Source: Dietzia psychralcaliphila | Lineage (GTDB): Bacteria > Actinomycetota > Actinomycetes > Mycobacteriales > Mycobacteriaceae | NCBI RefSeq assembly: GCF_003096095.1 | Contig: NZ_CP015453.1 | Span: 3,038,001 to 3,102,000, forward strand | Length of the DNA stretch: 64,000 nt | Direction of reading: 5' to 3' | Shown: positions 8,854 to 17,538 of the stretch, piece after piece | How positions within the stretch are numbered: position 1 is the first letter of the stretch | Layout of the letters: each line of letters begins with the position of its first letter | Program-made: the position numbers and the translations under genes | Notes under the pieces: generated by a model | Databases searched by the model: none | Told to the model about the DNA's origin: nothing | The model's input: only the letters and a program-made list of their open reading frames with translations

Positions 8854-9108
8854 GACTACTCCAATGTGAGCGGGGTTCGCCCGCGGCCTGAAGATAAGAA
8901 TGCACTACCGGTCCGACACTCGCCGGTGCCGGTCGGGCCCCGCACACTTGGACACTCTGGAATGGACCGGGCCCAGAACCGGCACCTGCCCAGACGCAGG
9001 TAGTCGCCAGCCTTCTCGCGCTCCGCTCGGTGGCCACGGGCGGGCGCGCGGAACCGGCGCTCGGCAGCCGCCTGCCGACGGTGGTCGACCCCGCCCCTCG
9101 TTGCGCGT

Positions 9109-9498
9109 CTAGCGGGGATCCCGCTCGCAGGCGATCCCGTCGTTGTCGCCGTCCATCGACGGGTCGTAGTACCTGCTCCCACGATGCATGGGGGCGACGC
9201 CGAGGTTCCAGGCCTCCCGGCATCCCGAGAGTCGGGGCGCGGGGGCAGGCGTAGGACCGGGCGCGGGAGCCGCCACACCCGGTGCCGGCACGAAGTGCAA
9301 GGACCAGACAAACGGGTACGGCAGCAGCGGCAGCGCCATGGCGTCGAAGCCCATCGGGGCGGGGATGACAACCGGGGCGAACTCGGGCAGGGCGATGACG
9401 CCCGATCCGACCTGCATCTCGGCGGCTGTGACCGAGGGGGCGGTGCCGAGAACGGCGACCGCGGCCAGGCCGAGGGTGGCGAGCGAACGACGGATCAT
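9109..9498 (-). CDS. Secreted Excalibur-domain protein
   Basis: 129 residues. There is a clear Sec signal peptide (M-I-R-R-S-L-A-T-L-G-L then a hydrophobic core ending near A-A-E at residue 26), a Pro/Ala-rich linker, and a C-terminal Excalibur domain from about residue 90. That domain has a Cys, a Tyr-Tyr-Asp stretch, then D-G-D-N-D-G-I-A-C-E. The D-x-D-x-D-G-x-x-C-E signature is a calcium-binding-type loop found at the C-termini of extracellular bacterial proteins and nucleases. Here it stands with no catalytic domain, so the protein is probably a small cell-wall or secreted factor. The adjacent gene (9606, opposite strand) is also secreted. Confidence 0.85.
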   Translation of the reverse strand: MIRRSLATLGLAAVAVLGTAPSVTAAEMQVGSGVIALPEFAPVVIPAPMGFDAMALPLLPYPFVWSLHFVPAPGVAAPAPGPTPAPAPRLSGCREAWNLGVAPMHRGSRYYDPSMDGDNDGIACERDPR

Positions 9499-9605
9499 GT
9501 GTGAAGACCTCGAGGGGTGCAGGCCACAGATGTGGCTCCGATGAGAAGACGCTCAGAGTAGCCTGTGCATGTTCACGTCGCTGACCAGTCTGTGAAAGTG
9601 GGGCC

Positions 9606-10094
9606 ATGACCAACCGCACCGGGCAACGGAATCCACCCACCCGCAGGCGCCTCGCCCTCGCGATCGCAGCAGCCGCTACAGCAACCGCACCCGGCGCAGC
9701 CCCCGCCCTCGCCGCCCAGTCGAACCCAGCGACCGACACGCCGACGCCTCCGATCCCCCGCGGCATGCCCCAGATCGTCAGCGATGTACTCGGGCCGAGT
9801 GACCCGGCGTTCTGGAACCCGGCGGTCCCCGGCACCCGGGTGCTGACCCCGATAGAGCCCGGTGGCGAGGTGGCCTGCGCGACGGGATTCGTCCCGGTCA
9901 TCTCGTGCTCCACCGCCCACAGGTCACCGTACGGATCCCCGCAGCGCGCGCTCGAGTTCATCGATGTCCCCGTGCCCGGCGGGCCGCCTCTACGCGTGTG
10001 GTTCGACGTGCCCCGCCTGGGCGACGGCTCCACGGAGGAACCGGTGAGGCGAATCGTGACCTGGTGGCTCACCAACCCCACGCCGTTGCAGTAA
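9606..10094 (+). CDS. Secreted hypothetical protein
   Basis: 162 residues from the ATG at 9606. A basic start (R-R-R-L-A-L-A-I-A-A-A-A) and an A-L-A-A cleavage site near residue 37 make a convincing, somewhat long signal peptide. The mature part is Pro-rich, with one pair of Cys residues (E-V-A-C, I-S-C-S) likely to form a disulfide, and ends W-W-L-T-N-P-T-P-L-Q. It matches no family I recognise. It is divergent from the Excalibur gene with about 100 bases between, so the two may share a control region. Confidence 0.7.
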   Translation: MTNRTGQRNPPTRRRLALAIAAAATATAPGAAPALAAQSNPATDTPTPPIPRGMPQIVSDVLGPSDPAFWNPAVPGTRVLTPIEPGGEVACATGFVPVISCSTAHRSPYGSPQRALEFIDVPVPGGPPLRVWFDVPRLGDGSTEEPVRRIVTWWLTNPTPLQ

Positions 10095-10307
10095 GCACCC
10101 CGGATCCGGACCCCGTTAAGAGATCCCCATCTGAGTTGACCCTAAAGTTTCTAGTTGCATCACAGATTGAGCCGATCTGAACCGGTGAAGCTCTTCCGCT
10201 CGATTGAGATGAGGTTGGATTGGGCGTTTCGAAGGCTCAGTCTGGAAACTGGCGGTTCAGCCGCCACGTGGGGAACCTGACGGTGAGGACCAGCCGCTCC
10301 CCCGTGA

Positions 10308-10972
10308 TCAGCTTCCCGCCATGCCGCCGATCTGCTGTCCCAGGTCGAGCCCGTTGATCAGGTCGGCGGAGAACGTGGCCGGGTCGGCCCCGATTTCGCC
10401 GAGGGCGGTCGACCCGGAGATCACCGAGCCCAGGCCCAGCCCGTCGAGGCTGCCGGTCACGACCTCGGTCGGGTTGGGCTCGCGGATGGTCACGCAGGTG
10501 TTGATGGGGTTCGCCACCCTGTAGCCGCTCACCAGCGCCAGATTCGTGGCGGCGCCGGTGTTGAGCACGTCGCCCGGGGTGGCGTCTGCGGGCACTCGGT
10601 AGGTGGTTTCGAGCGTGGCACGCGCGTTGCCGGCAGTGGTCCAGCCGGCGCCCGAGTAGCGGATCGAGTTGGTCGCCGAGTCGCGGGTCACGTCGTTGGT
10701 GACGGTGGTCCACGTCTGACCTCCGAGCAGGTACCACACGCTCGAGCGGGCTTGGCCAACTCGAACCCGGCCGGGTAGAAGTCCTGGATCGCCGCCACGA
10801 GCGCGCCTGCATCGCTGACTGTCGTCCGGAACGTCACTGTGCCGCCGGGGGCCGGCGAGGGGGCATGGAGCCCACTCGGTGGAGTGAGTGTCGGGCCGTG
10901 GGACTCGGGTACGCGTGACGGCGCGCGACCGCTGACCCCACCTACAACTCGCTGAAGAATCTCAGCGAGGTT
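10308..10972 (-). pseudogene. Secreted surface-protein remnant, frameshifted and 5'-truncated
   Basis: Two frames together make one protein. The upstream frame (about 10972 to 10745) reads P-G-G-T-V-T-F-R-T-T-V-S-D-A-G and D-F-Y-P-A-G-F-E-L. After a shift near 10745 it continues as W-Y-L-L-G-G-Q-T-W-T-T-V through a beta-rich domain to G-G-M-A-G-S at 10308. The style (R-A-T-L-E-T-T-Y-R-V-P-A-D-A-T-P-G-D) is that of repeated Ig-like/DUF11-type modules in actinobacterial surface proteins. No start codon or signal peptide precedes the upstream part, so the 5' end has been lost as well. It is a decayed gene, not a functional one. The bases from 10095 to 10307 hold nothing I recognise. Confidence 0.65.
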
Positions 10973-11047
10973 TCGTCAGTAGGGCATACTTGTGACGGGC
11001 GTCACTCGTCCGGTGCGCCCTCCGGCGAGATAGCGAGGAGCGCCGCC

Positions 11048-12097
11048 ATGAAGGCAGTCGTGTTTGAGGGTTTCAAGACCTTCCCAGTACTCAAGGACGT
11101 CGACAAGCCCGTCCCCGGCCCGGGCGAGGTCCTGCTCAAGGTGGCCGGCTCCGGCGCCTGTCATTCCGATGTGGGCCTGTTCCACGAGTTCCCCGGCGAC
11201 CCCACCGGCTTCCTCACCCCGCCGTTCACCCTGGGCCACGAGGTCTCCGGATGGATCGAGGAACTGGGCCCTGGCGTCACCGGCCTGAACGCGGGCGAGG
11301 CGTTCCTGGTCTACGGACCGATCGGCTGCGGACGCTGCAAGCCGTGCTCGCGTGGGCAGGACACGTACTGCCAGGACGTGCCGTCGGTGGGGTATCTGGC
11401 CACCGGACTCGGTCGCGACGGCGGTATGGCCGAGTACATGACCACCAACGCGCGCAACCTCATCCCACTGGGTGACGCCGACCCCGTCGCCGCCGCTCCC
11501 CTGGCGGACGCCGGCCTCACCCCGTACCACGCCATCAAGCGGGTACTGCCCGACCTGACCACCCCGGGCGCGACCGCCCTGTGCATCGGCCTGGGCGGGC
11601 TCGGCCTGGTGGGGGTGCAGATCCTCCGGGCCATGAGCGGGGCCACCGTGTACGCCACCGACACCAAACCGGAGGCCGTCGCCGCCGCGGAGAAAGACGG
11701 AGCGATCGGCATCCCGAGCGAGGCTGCCGCCGAGAAGCTCCAGGAGCTGACCGGCGGCCGGGGCGTCACGGCGGTGTTCGACTTTGTCGGCGCGGCCCCG
11801 ACCCTCGAGCTCGCCGCCGCCAGCGTGGCTCAGCAGGGCTCGGTGACCGTGGTGGGCCTGGCCGGCGCCGACTTCCCCTGGAACGTCTTCCGCCTGCCGT
11901 ACGAGGTCAACTTCTCCTCCACCTACTGGGGAACCCTGGAGGATCTCCACGAGGTGGTGGAGCTGTACCGGGCCGGAAAGATCAACCCGGAGGTCCACGT
12001 GTTCCCGCTGGACCAGGCGCTGGAGGTCTACCAGAAGCTTGTCGACGGCAAGGTCAGCGGACGCGCGGTGATAGCCCCGCACCGCGACGCCGGATAG
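11048..12097 (+). CDS. Zinc-dependent NAD(P)-alcohol dehydrogenase
   Basis: 349 residues, the normal size for a medium-chain alcohol dehydrogenase. The catalytic zinc ligands are visible: Cys in G-A-C-H-S-D near residue 38 and His-Glu in L-G-H-E near residue 62. The structural zinc lobe has four Cys in G-C-G-R-C-K-P-C then T-Y-C (about residues 96-110). The Rossmann loop is G-L-G-G-L-G-L-V-G near residue 180, followed by an Asp at the end of the next strand (Y-A-T-D), which favours NAD. It should oxidise primary or secondary alcohols, or reduce aldehydes, in the cytoplasm. It stands alone; substrate unknown. Confidence 0.92.
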   Translation: MKAVVFEGFKTFPVLKDVDKPVPGPGEVLLKVAGSGACHSDVGLFHEFPGDPTGFLTPPFTLGHEVSGWIEELGPGVTGLNAGEAFLVYGPIGCGRCKPCSRGQDTYCQDVPSVGYLATGLGRDGGMAEYMTTNARNLIPLGDADPVAAAPLADAGLTPYHAIKRVLPDLTTPGATALCIGLGGLGLVGVQILRAMSGATVYATDTKPEAVAAAEKDGAIGIPSEAAAEKLQELTGGRGVTAVFDFVGAAPTLELAAASVAQQGSVTVVGLAGADFPWNVFRLPYEVNFSSTYWGTLEDLHEVVELYRAGKINPEVHVFPLDQALEVYQKLVDGKVSGRAVIAPHRDAG

Positions 12098-12109
12098 CCC
12101 CCGCCGATG

Positions 12110-12535
12110 TCAGTCGTCGGAGACCGCGACGCTGACTGCGATGTTGCCCTTGGTGGCGCGGGAGTAGGGGCACAGCTCGTGGGCGAGCGTGGCCAGCTCG
12201 TTGGCCTGCTCGGTCTCCAGGTCGGGGATCACCACTTCGAGGTCCACGGTCAGGTCGATGCTCTGCTCCCCCGACGCCACCAGCGAGACCCGGGCGCCGA
12301 CCGAGGAACCGTCGATCTTGATCTTCTTCATCCGCGCGGCGCTCTGCAGTGCGGAGTGGAAGCAGGCGGCGTACCCAGCAGCGAACAGTTGCTCGGGGTT
12401 GTTGCCCTCCCCCGACCCGCCGAGCTCGGTGGGCGGAGCCATCTCCAAGTCCACCGCGCCGTCCTCGGTGGCGACGTGTCCGTCGCGGCCTCCGCCGGTG
12501 GACAGGGCTTCGACGGTGTACAGCGGATCTGCCAT
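12110..12535 (-). CDS. ohr: Organic hydroperoxide resistance protein (Ohr/OsmC family)
   Basis: 141 residues from the ATG at 12535 (M-A-D-P-L-Y); the upstream part of the frame is not coding. It has both redox Cys of the Ohr subfamily, in A-A-C-F-H-S-A-L near residue 60 and L-C-P-Y-S-R near residue 125. The Asn-Pro-Glu-Gln-Leu-Phe-Ala-Ala-Gly-Tyr stretch before the first Cys is characteristic. Ohr reduces organic and fatty-acid hydroperoxides, using lipoyl-type thiols. No MarR-type OhrR regulator lies next to it here. It converges on the alcohol dehydrogenase. Confidence 0.93.
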   Translation of the reverse strand: MADPLYTVEALSTGGGRDGHVATEDGAVDLEMAPPTELGGSGEGNNPEQLFAAGYAACFHSALQSAARMKKIKIDGSSVGARVSLVASGEQSIDLTVDLEVVIPDLETEQANELATLAHELCPYSRATKGNIAVSVAVSDD

Positions 12536-12693
12536 GAGGGGCCTCCTGGGTTGGGCGTGTGAGTGCGGCCCAAGGTACGCCTCGCCAACCCCTGGCACCG
12601 TAGGCCGCAGGATGCTTAGGGTGGAGACACGACAGGCCGCGCGCTACCCGCGGCCTCAGAGGCACCAGTCAGAGGGAGAAGGAGGAGCCTGAG

Positions 12694-12888
12694 ATGATCG
12701 CCAAGGACCGCCCCGATCCGGACGAGTACACTCCGGACCCGGATCCCGTTACCGCAGCCGAGGAGTACGCGCCCGAGGTGAGCGTCGACGACCCCACCCG
12801 CGAGGCCAACCCGGCCGACGTGGCCGAACAACTGGTGGTGGTGCCCACCGACGACGACGTCGACCCGGACCTCACCGACGCCGACTAA
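12694..12888 (+). CDS. Small acidic hypothetical protein
   Basis: 64 residues, very rich in Asp, Glu and Pro, with no hydrophobic segment and no Cys. A strong ribosome binding site (GGAGAAGGAGG) lies just upstream of the ATG, and the codon use is typical of this genome, so I accept it as a real gene. It looks intrinsically disordered. No function can be assigned. It converges with the cupin lipoprotein gene, which ends ten bases away. Confidence 0.7.
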   Translation: MIAKDRPDPDEYTPDPDPVTAAEEYAPEVSVDDPTREANPADVAEQLVVVPTDDDVDPDLTDAD

Positions 12889-12897
12889 CCGCGCGAC

Positions 12898-13401
12898 TCA
12901 GTGGTCGCAGTTCGCCAGATCGGTCTCGGCGAGCGGCTTCCCCTCGGGGATCACGTAGGTGACCATCAGCACCACGTCCTCGTCGCCCTCGTTGCGCCCC
13001 TCGTGCGGGTAACCCGCACCCTCGATGATCGACTCGCCGGCGCTGTAGACGTGAACGCCGCCGGGATGGATGTCGGCGTAGTGCGTGAGTTCGCCCTGCT
13101 CCACCACGGCGATCAGCTGCCCGTAGTGGCAGTGTTCCCCGGTGCCGGCACCGGGTTCGATGGTGATCTCGCGGAAGGTCACCCCGACGCCCTCTGCGCC
13201 GCCATCAACCTCCACGTCGACGGGCCCGCCCTGCTGACCTGAGGCGATGTCGACGGCGCGGACGGGTTCCGGTGCAGCGGGCGGCGTCGCTGGCTCTGCG
13301 GGGCTGCACGCGAACAATGCCATCGCGAAGGTGCCAGCGATGAGAGCAGCGCTGCCCCGAATTAATGAGTATGGCAAGGCCAATCCGCCGTGTCTTCTCA
13401 A
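12898..13401 (-). CDS. Cupin-domain lipoprotein
   Basis: 167 residues from a TTG at 13401. A hydrophobic stretch ends in the lipobox A-L-F-A-C near residue 32, so it is a predicted lipoprotein on the outer face of the membrane. Residues 75-155 form a cupin barrel. The metal site is visible as H-C-H-Y-G-Q (near 95) and a later Pro-His (G-Y-P-H-E-G-R). The protein ends in a Cys-containing tail (A-N-C-D-H). Cupins of this small type may be metal-binding or dioxygenase-like; the substrate is unknown. The region 13402-13727 upstream holds no gene I can see, only its likely promoter. Confidence 0.85.
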   Translation of the reverse strand: MRRHGGLALPYSLIRGSAALIAGTFAMALFACSPAEPATPPAAPEPVRAVDIASGQQGGPVDVEVDGGAEGVGVTFREITIEPGAGTGEHCHYGQLIAVVEQGELTHYADIHPGGVHVYSAGESIIEGAGYPHEGRNEGDEDVVLMVTYVIPEGKPLAETDLANCDH

Positions 13402-13727
13402 CCTGAATACGGAATCCGGTCAGCGTGAGACAACGCTATCGCGAGGCGTCACCCTACCGAGTGGTTCCTCGCTCGAAGAAGACGCGATGCGGGGAACTCC
13501 TGATAAAAGGCGAATCGCCAGCGGCCGCGGAGGGGGGTCCGTCGGCCGCCGGCGACTCTGTCGCACGATGCACGTCCGCGACCGTGGGATGGTCAGCGTA
13601 AACCGCGCACCGAGGCGGAGTCGGCGACAACTTGAGGGGGTATCAGTTTCGCCACCGACTGACCCCCACTATAGGAACCCCCCGCCTACTTCACAACCGT
13701 CAGCTACTCGGCGGGGGCCCCGGGGCA

Positions 13728-14708
13728 TCAGGCGGACTTCTTGGTGGCCGTCTTCTTGGTGGGTGACTTCTTTGCCGGGGTCTTCTTGGCTGCGCTCTTC
13801 TTGGCCGCCGGCTTCTTGGCAGCAGCCTTTTTCGCGGGCGCCTTCTTCGCGGTGCTCTTCTTGGCGGGCTTCTTCGTGGAGCCGGAGTCCTCGTCGTCGT
13901 CGTCGGACTCTTCTTTCGCGTCTCCCCCGCGGTCCTTCACACTCGCGCGCAGCGCGGCCAACAGGTCGGCCACCTCGTCGTCACCGTCGTCGTCGCTCGC
14001 TTCCTCGCGCTCCTCGACGGTGAACGCCTCTCCGCCGGCAGCCTTGGCCTCGATGAGCTCCTTGAGCTGATTCTGGTAATCGTCCTCGTACTTCTCGGGC
14101 TCGAAGTCCGCGGCCATGGTCTCGATCAGCGAGGCCGCCATCTTGACCTCCTGCGGCCGGACCTTGGCCTCCTTGTCCAGCCCCTCCAGGATCGCCGGGC
14201 GGATCTCATCCGGCCACAACAACGTCTGCAGCATCAGCACGTCCTTGTACACCCTCATCGCACACAACCGAGTGCGGTTGCGCAGCGTGAACGTACAGAT
14301 CGCCAACCGGTCGGTGGACTCCAGCGCCTCCCGCATCAGCACGTACGCCCGGTTCGAGCGCGACGCCGGCTCCAGGAAGTAGGCGTTGTCAAAGGCCACC
14401 GGATCCACCTGGTCGGCCGGGACGAACTCCGTCACCTCGATCTCGTGGGACTGCTCCACTGGCAGGCTCGCCAGGTCCTCCTTGGTGAGGATGACCATCT
14501 CGCCGTCCTCGGACTCGTACGCCTTGGCGATGTCCGAGAACTCGACCTCCTCGCCGTTGTCGTCCCGCACCTTCTTGTAGCGGATCCGCACGCCGTCCTT
14601 CTTGTCGACCTGCCGCGCGCGCAGGTCATGGTCCTCCGTCGCCGAATACACCTTGACCGGCACGTTCACCAGACCAAAGGAGACCTCGCCCTTCCAGATG
14701 GATCGCAT
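13728..14708 (-). CDS. ku: Non-homologous end joining protein Ku
   Basis: 326 residues. The N-terminus M-R-S-I-W-K-G-E-V-S-F-G-L-V-N-V-P-V is the signature of bacterial Ku, and the core beta-barrel runs to about residue 250. It forms a homodimeric ring that binds double-strand DNA ends and recruits LigD. The C-terminal 60 residues are a long Lys/Ala-rich tail built on K-K-A/S-P-A-K-K repeats, as in mycobacterial and streptomycete Ku; such tails bind DNA. Its partner LigD is at 19913-22588, same chromosome region but opposite strand, with five to six unrelated genes between. Confidence 0.97.
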   Translation of the reverse strand: MRSIWKGEVSFGLVNVPVKVYSATEDHDLRARQVDKKDGVRIRYKKVRDDNGEEVEFSDIAKAYESEDGEMVILTKEDLASLPVEQSHEIEVTEFVPADQVDPVAFDNAYFLEPASRSNRAYVLMREALESTDRLAICTFTLRNRTRLCAMRVYKDVLMLQTLLWPDEIRPAILEGLDKEAKVRPQEVKMAASLIETMAADFEPEKYEDDYQNQLKELIEAKAAGGEAFTVEEREEASDDDGDDEVADLLAALRASVKDRGGDAKEESDDDDEDSGSTKKPAKKSTAKKAPAKKAAAKKPAAKKSAAKKTPAKKSPTKKTATKKSA

Positions 14709-14768
14709 GGAATGAGTATGCGACAGAAGCTAGCGAGGCGCCCCCGGTCGCGCCCAGGCGCACCTGGA

Positions 14769-15548
14769 ATGCTGTGGACCATGCCCGTCGACGTAGGCCC
14801 CCTCCTCCTGATCGTCGCGGCGGCGTCCGTCATCCTGGGCACGGTCCTGCAGCGGGTCAGCGGGATGGGGGTCGGGCTGGTGGTGGCACCGACCCTCGCG
14901 CTGCTCCTCGGCCCCGTCGCCGGGGTGCTGCTGACCAACCTCACCACCACCGTCTCCGCCGTCCTCATCGGGATCACGCTCCGGCGCGACATCGACTGGC
15001 ACCGGTACGTCCGCCTCGCGCCCCTGATCGTCGTGGGGTCCGTGCCCGGTGCGCTCCTGGTGGGCGCTGCCGACCGCAGCTGGCTCGAGGTGATCATCGG
15101 GGCCGCCCTGATCGGCACGCTGCTGATGACAGCCCTCGTACGCATCCCGGCGGTCAGCGGTGCGGTGCCGGCCGCGATGGCCGGCACCGCCGGAGGATTC
15201 CTCAACACCGCCGTGGGAGTGGCCGCTCCCGCGATGCTGGTCTACGCGCAGGCGACCAACTGGCAGCAGCGCTCCTTTGCCGCGACCCTGCAACCAATCT
15301 TCTTCACCATGGGTCTGACCTCGGTCATCACGAAGGTCGGCCTGGGGGCAGCGCCGATCTCCGGGCTGCCGCCGCTGAGCGTGATCGGGCTGGTCGTGGC
15401 GATGGTGCCGATCGGCATCCTGCTGGGTGGACTCGTGGCCCGGCGGGTCACCGCGGAGGCGGGTCGCAAGGTCGCCGTGGTGGTGGTGACCGCCGGCGCT
15501 CTGCTGCTCCTGGGGCGCGGGGTCGGGAGCGTGGCGGGGGTGTTCTAG
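14769..15548 (+). CDS. TauE/SafE-family membrane exporter
   Basis: About 259 residues from the ATG at 14769 (a second ATG at 14781 is equally possible); the longer upstream frame overlaps ku and is not coding. Seven to eight hydrophobic helices are visible, in two halves, each beginning with a Gly/Val-rich helix (G-M-G-V-G-L-V-V-A-P; A-G-T-A-G-G-F-L-N-T-A-V-G-V). That matches the TauE/SafE (sulfite/organosulfonate exporter) family. Substrates of members are small anions such as sulfite or sulfoacetate; which one applies here cannot be told. It is transcribed divergently from ku. Confidence 0.88.
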   Translation: MLWTMPVDVGPLLLIVAAASVILGTVLQRVSGMGVGLVVAPTLALLLGPVAGVLLTNLTTTVSAVLIGITLRRDIDWHRYVRLAPLIVVGSVPGALLVGAADRSWLEVIIGAALIGTLLMTALVRIPAVSGAVPAAMAGTAGGFLNTAVGVAAPAMLVYAQATNWQQRSFAATLQPIFFTMGLTSVITKVGLGAAPISGLPPLSVIGLVVAMVPIGILLGGLVARRVTAEAGRKVAVVVVTAGALLLLGRGVGSVAGVF

Positions 15549-15571
15549 CTTCTCGCGGTGGAGATGCAGAA

Positions 15572-15603
15572 AGACCCCGGTCCGCGGGTACGGTCCGGGG
15601 TCT
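15572..15603. terminator. Bidirectional terminator-like hairpin
   Basis: AGACCCCGG pairs perfectly with CCGGGGTCT across a 14-base loop. It lies between the convergent TauE-like gene and the small gene on the other strand, and could stop transcription from both. No T-run follows. Confidence 0.6.
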
Positions 15604-15663
15604 GTCTGCTGCCTCAGGTGGCGCGCGATCGTGAGCGTCGGGTAGCCGGGAGAGGCCGCTCGG

Positions 15664-15840
15664 TCAGGAGATGCCGCCGAGGAGGTCGGTGGGCAGCATT
15701 CCGGTCACCGAGTCGGTGCCGCTTCCGTTGCCGCTACTTGCGCCCTGGAGCAGCGAGCCGAGGCCGAGCGATCCCAGGATGGGGGCCGCCAGCGATCCGA
15801 TAGCGAGCGAGCCGAGCGAACCGAGTGCATCTGAACCCAT
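15664..15840 (-). CDS. Small Gly/Ser/Leu-rich peptide, no signal peptide
   Basis: 58 residues from the ATG at 15840, with GAAAGGACG as ribosome binding site. The sequence is a run of G-S-L-G-S-L-A-I-G-S-L type repeats with a hydrophobic residue every three to four positions, then a polar Gly/Ser/Asn tail. It lacks a signal peptide and Cys. Short, signal-less, amphipathic peptides of this length form the PorA/PorH channels of corynebacteria, and that is the closest analogy I can offer; there is no clear sequence match. Function unknown. Confidence 0.55.
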   Translation of the reverse strand: MGSDALGSLGSLAIGSLAAPILGSLGLGSLLQGASSGNGSGTDSVTGMLPTDLLGGIS

Positions 15841-16057
15841 GGTGGACGTCCTTTCGGAGGGTGCGCGTGGTGACGTGGCGCCGTTCGCGCCAGCCCGGCC
15901 GATGGTAGCAGCGGTGTGGCGTGCGACACACCGGTGAACGAGGCGGCGCGGCAGTGCCGGAGGGCGTCGTTCGAGGCGAAGGGCATGGCCGAGGGCGTGT
16001 CTCGGGTTTCCGAGCCGCATCAGTCCTGTGTGCGACTGCCGGGCATAGGGTGCGAGC

Positions 16058-16440
16058 ATGCAGTTGAATCGGCTCGGCGCTCATCTGGAGACCTTGAGTA
16101 CGTCGTCGATGACCGGCATCAAGGGCGTCGCCCTGACGATCGACGGGCGGCCGTTGGCGGAGTACGCCGGAGACGTCGAGGCGGCAGAGATCCGGGCAGG
16201 AAAGACGGACGGACCGGCTGGTCCCTCGACGACCGGCCCGCTCTCAAGCAGATCGTCGACCAACTCACGATGTCCGTCGGAAACCGCCCTGTCCCGGCAG
16301 ACCCCGGCCCGCGGGACCTCGACCGGATGCTCGCCGAATGCCCCGACCTCAGCGCCGCCACGGCACACGCGCTTCTCGACGGGAGAGAGCTCGACGTGGC
16401 CGCGGCGCCCACCAGTTCCGGCGGAGGGGCTGAACGCTAG
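16058..16440 (+). pseudogene. Conserved hypothetical, probable frameshift
   Basis: From the ATG at 16058 the frame gives a believable protein start (L-N-R-L-G-A-H-L-E-T-L, L-T-I-D-G-R-P-L-A-E-Y-A-G-D). Near 16200 it turns to low-quality Pro/Thr/Arg sequence, while an adjacent frame picks up good coding sequence to the stop at 16440 (S-L-D-D-R-P-A-L-K-Q-I-V-D-Q-L-T, then D-L-D-R-M-L-A-E-C-P-D-L-S-A-A-T). Together they would make about 125 residues. I do not recognise the family. Either a decayed gene or a base error. Confidence 0.4.
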
Positions 16441-16572
16441 GGGCGAGGGGTCGGGGGCTCGGCCGAGGGGCCCTCAACGGGCGGGCGGTTAGCATGCGGA
16501 CACGTAGTCACTCGTGTCAACACTCAAGCGAAATCGCCCGGTTCTTCGCCGGTTCTGCGGGAAAGAGAAATA

Positions 16573-17538
16573 ATGAGCGTCTCAGCTGGCCCCGTCCGCG
16601 CCGTCGGAGTGACGACCTACGGAGGCCCGGACGCTCTGCAGGTCGTTGACGTCCCGGCCCAGGAACTCGGGCCGACCGACGTTCGCGTGCGCGTCACGGC
16701 CGCGACAATCAACCCCACCGACACCTACACGCGCAACGGTTCCCGCTCGAAGACCGGAACCCCACGCGGAGCTGCAGATGTCCCGGGCATGGACATCGCG
16801 GGCACCCTCGTCGAAATCGGCGACGACGCAGAGACCTCCCTGGCGGTCGGCGACCGGGTGATTGGGATCGTGGTACCCCGCGACGAGCACGGTGCGTATC
16901 GCGAGGACATCGTCCTGCCTGCACAGTCGATCGCCGCCTCACCCCGCGACGCCGACGACGTCGCCGCGTCGACGCTTCCGATGAACGGCCTCACCGCTCG
17001 GCGCGCTCTCGACCTCCTCGACCTCCAGCCCGGACAGACACTCGCGGTCACCGGAGCTGCCGGATCGACCGGCGGCTACGTCGTGCAGCTGGCCAAGCAC
17101 GCCGGCCTCACCGTTGTTGCCGATGCGTCCGAGGCGGACGAAGAGCTTGTCCGGTCGCTCGGCGCCGACAGAATAGTCAGGCGAGGAGACGGCGTCGCCG
17201 ACCGCATTCTCGAGCTCTACCCCGACGGCGTCGATGGCCTCTTCGACGGAGCCGTGCAGGACGCGGCCGTACTCCCCGCGGTCAAGACCGGCGGGGGCGT
17301 CGCGACGGTGCGGTGGTACCAGGGCGACGGCAGCCGCGACCTGACGGTTCATGCCGTGAGCGTGGCGGATATGGCCGAGGAGCAGGGCAAGCTCGATGAG
17401 CTGCGGCAGTTGGCGGAAGACGGCGTGGTCACCCTCCGTGTTGCGGACAGCTACTCGCCTGATGACGCGGGGCGAGCCCACGAGCGTCTCGAAGCCGGCG
17501 GAACGCGCGGACGGCTGGTCATCGACTTCACGAGGTGA
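16573..17538 (+). CDS. NADPH:quinone reductase-like medium-chain oxidoreductase
   Basis: 321 residues from the ATG at 16573, preceded by GGGAAAGAG. It is a zinc-free medium-chain dehydrogenase/reductase of the quinone oxidoreductase group: N-terminal substrate lobe with T-I-N-P-T-D, the G-M-D-I-A-G segment, and the nucleotide loop G-A-A-G-S-T-G-G near residue 155. The zinc ligands of alcohol dehydrogenases are absent. It probably reduces quinones or enones with NADPH in the cytoplasm. It stands alone with no linked regulator. The bases 17539-17801 after it hold nothing I recognise. Confidence 0.88.
   Translation: MSVSAGPVRAVGVTTYGGPDALQVVDVPAQELGPTDVRVRVTAATINPTDTYTRNGSRSKTGTPRGAADVPGMDIAGTLVEIGDDAETSLAVGDRVIGIVVPRDEHGAYREDIVLPAQSIAASPRDADDVAASTLPMNGLTARRALDLLDLQPGQTLAVTGAAGSTGGYVVQLAKHAGLTVVADASEADEELVRSLGADRIVRRGDGVADRILELYPDGVDGLFDGAVQDAAVLPAVKTGGGVATVRWYQGDGSRDLTVHAVSVADMAEEQGKLDELRQLAEDGVVTLRVADSYSPDDAGRAHERLEAGGTRGRLVIDFTR

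Noticed and set aside
13247-14023. 258-residue plus-strand frame over the cupin and ku genes
   Set aside because: Composition is Arg/Ser/Pro low-complexity from the antisense of ku's Lys-rich tail; no domain or ribosome binding site.
14445-14768. Long plus-strand open frame upstream of the TauE-like protein
   Set aside because: It is antisense to ku, with Arg/Leu/Val sequence typical of a shadow frame; the membrane protein starts at 14769 or 14781.
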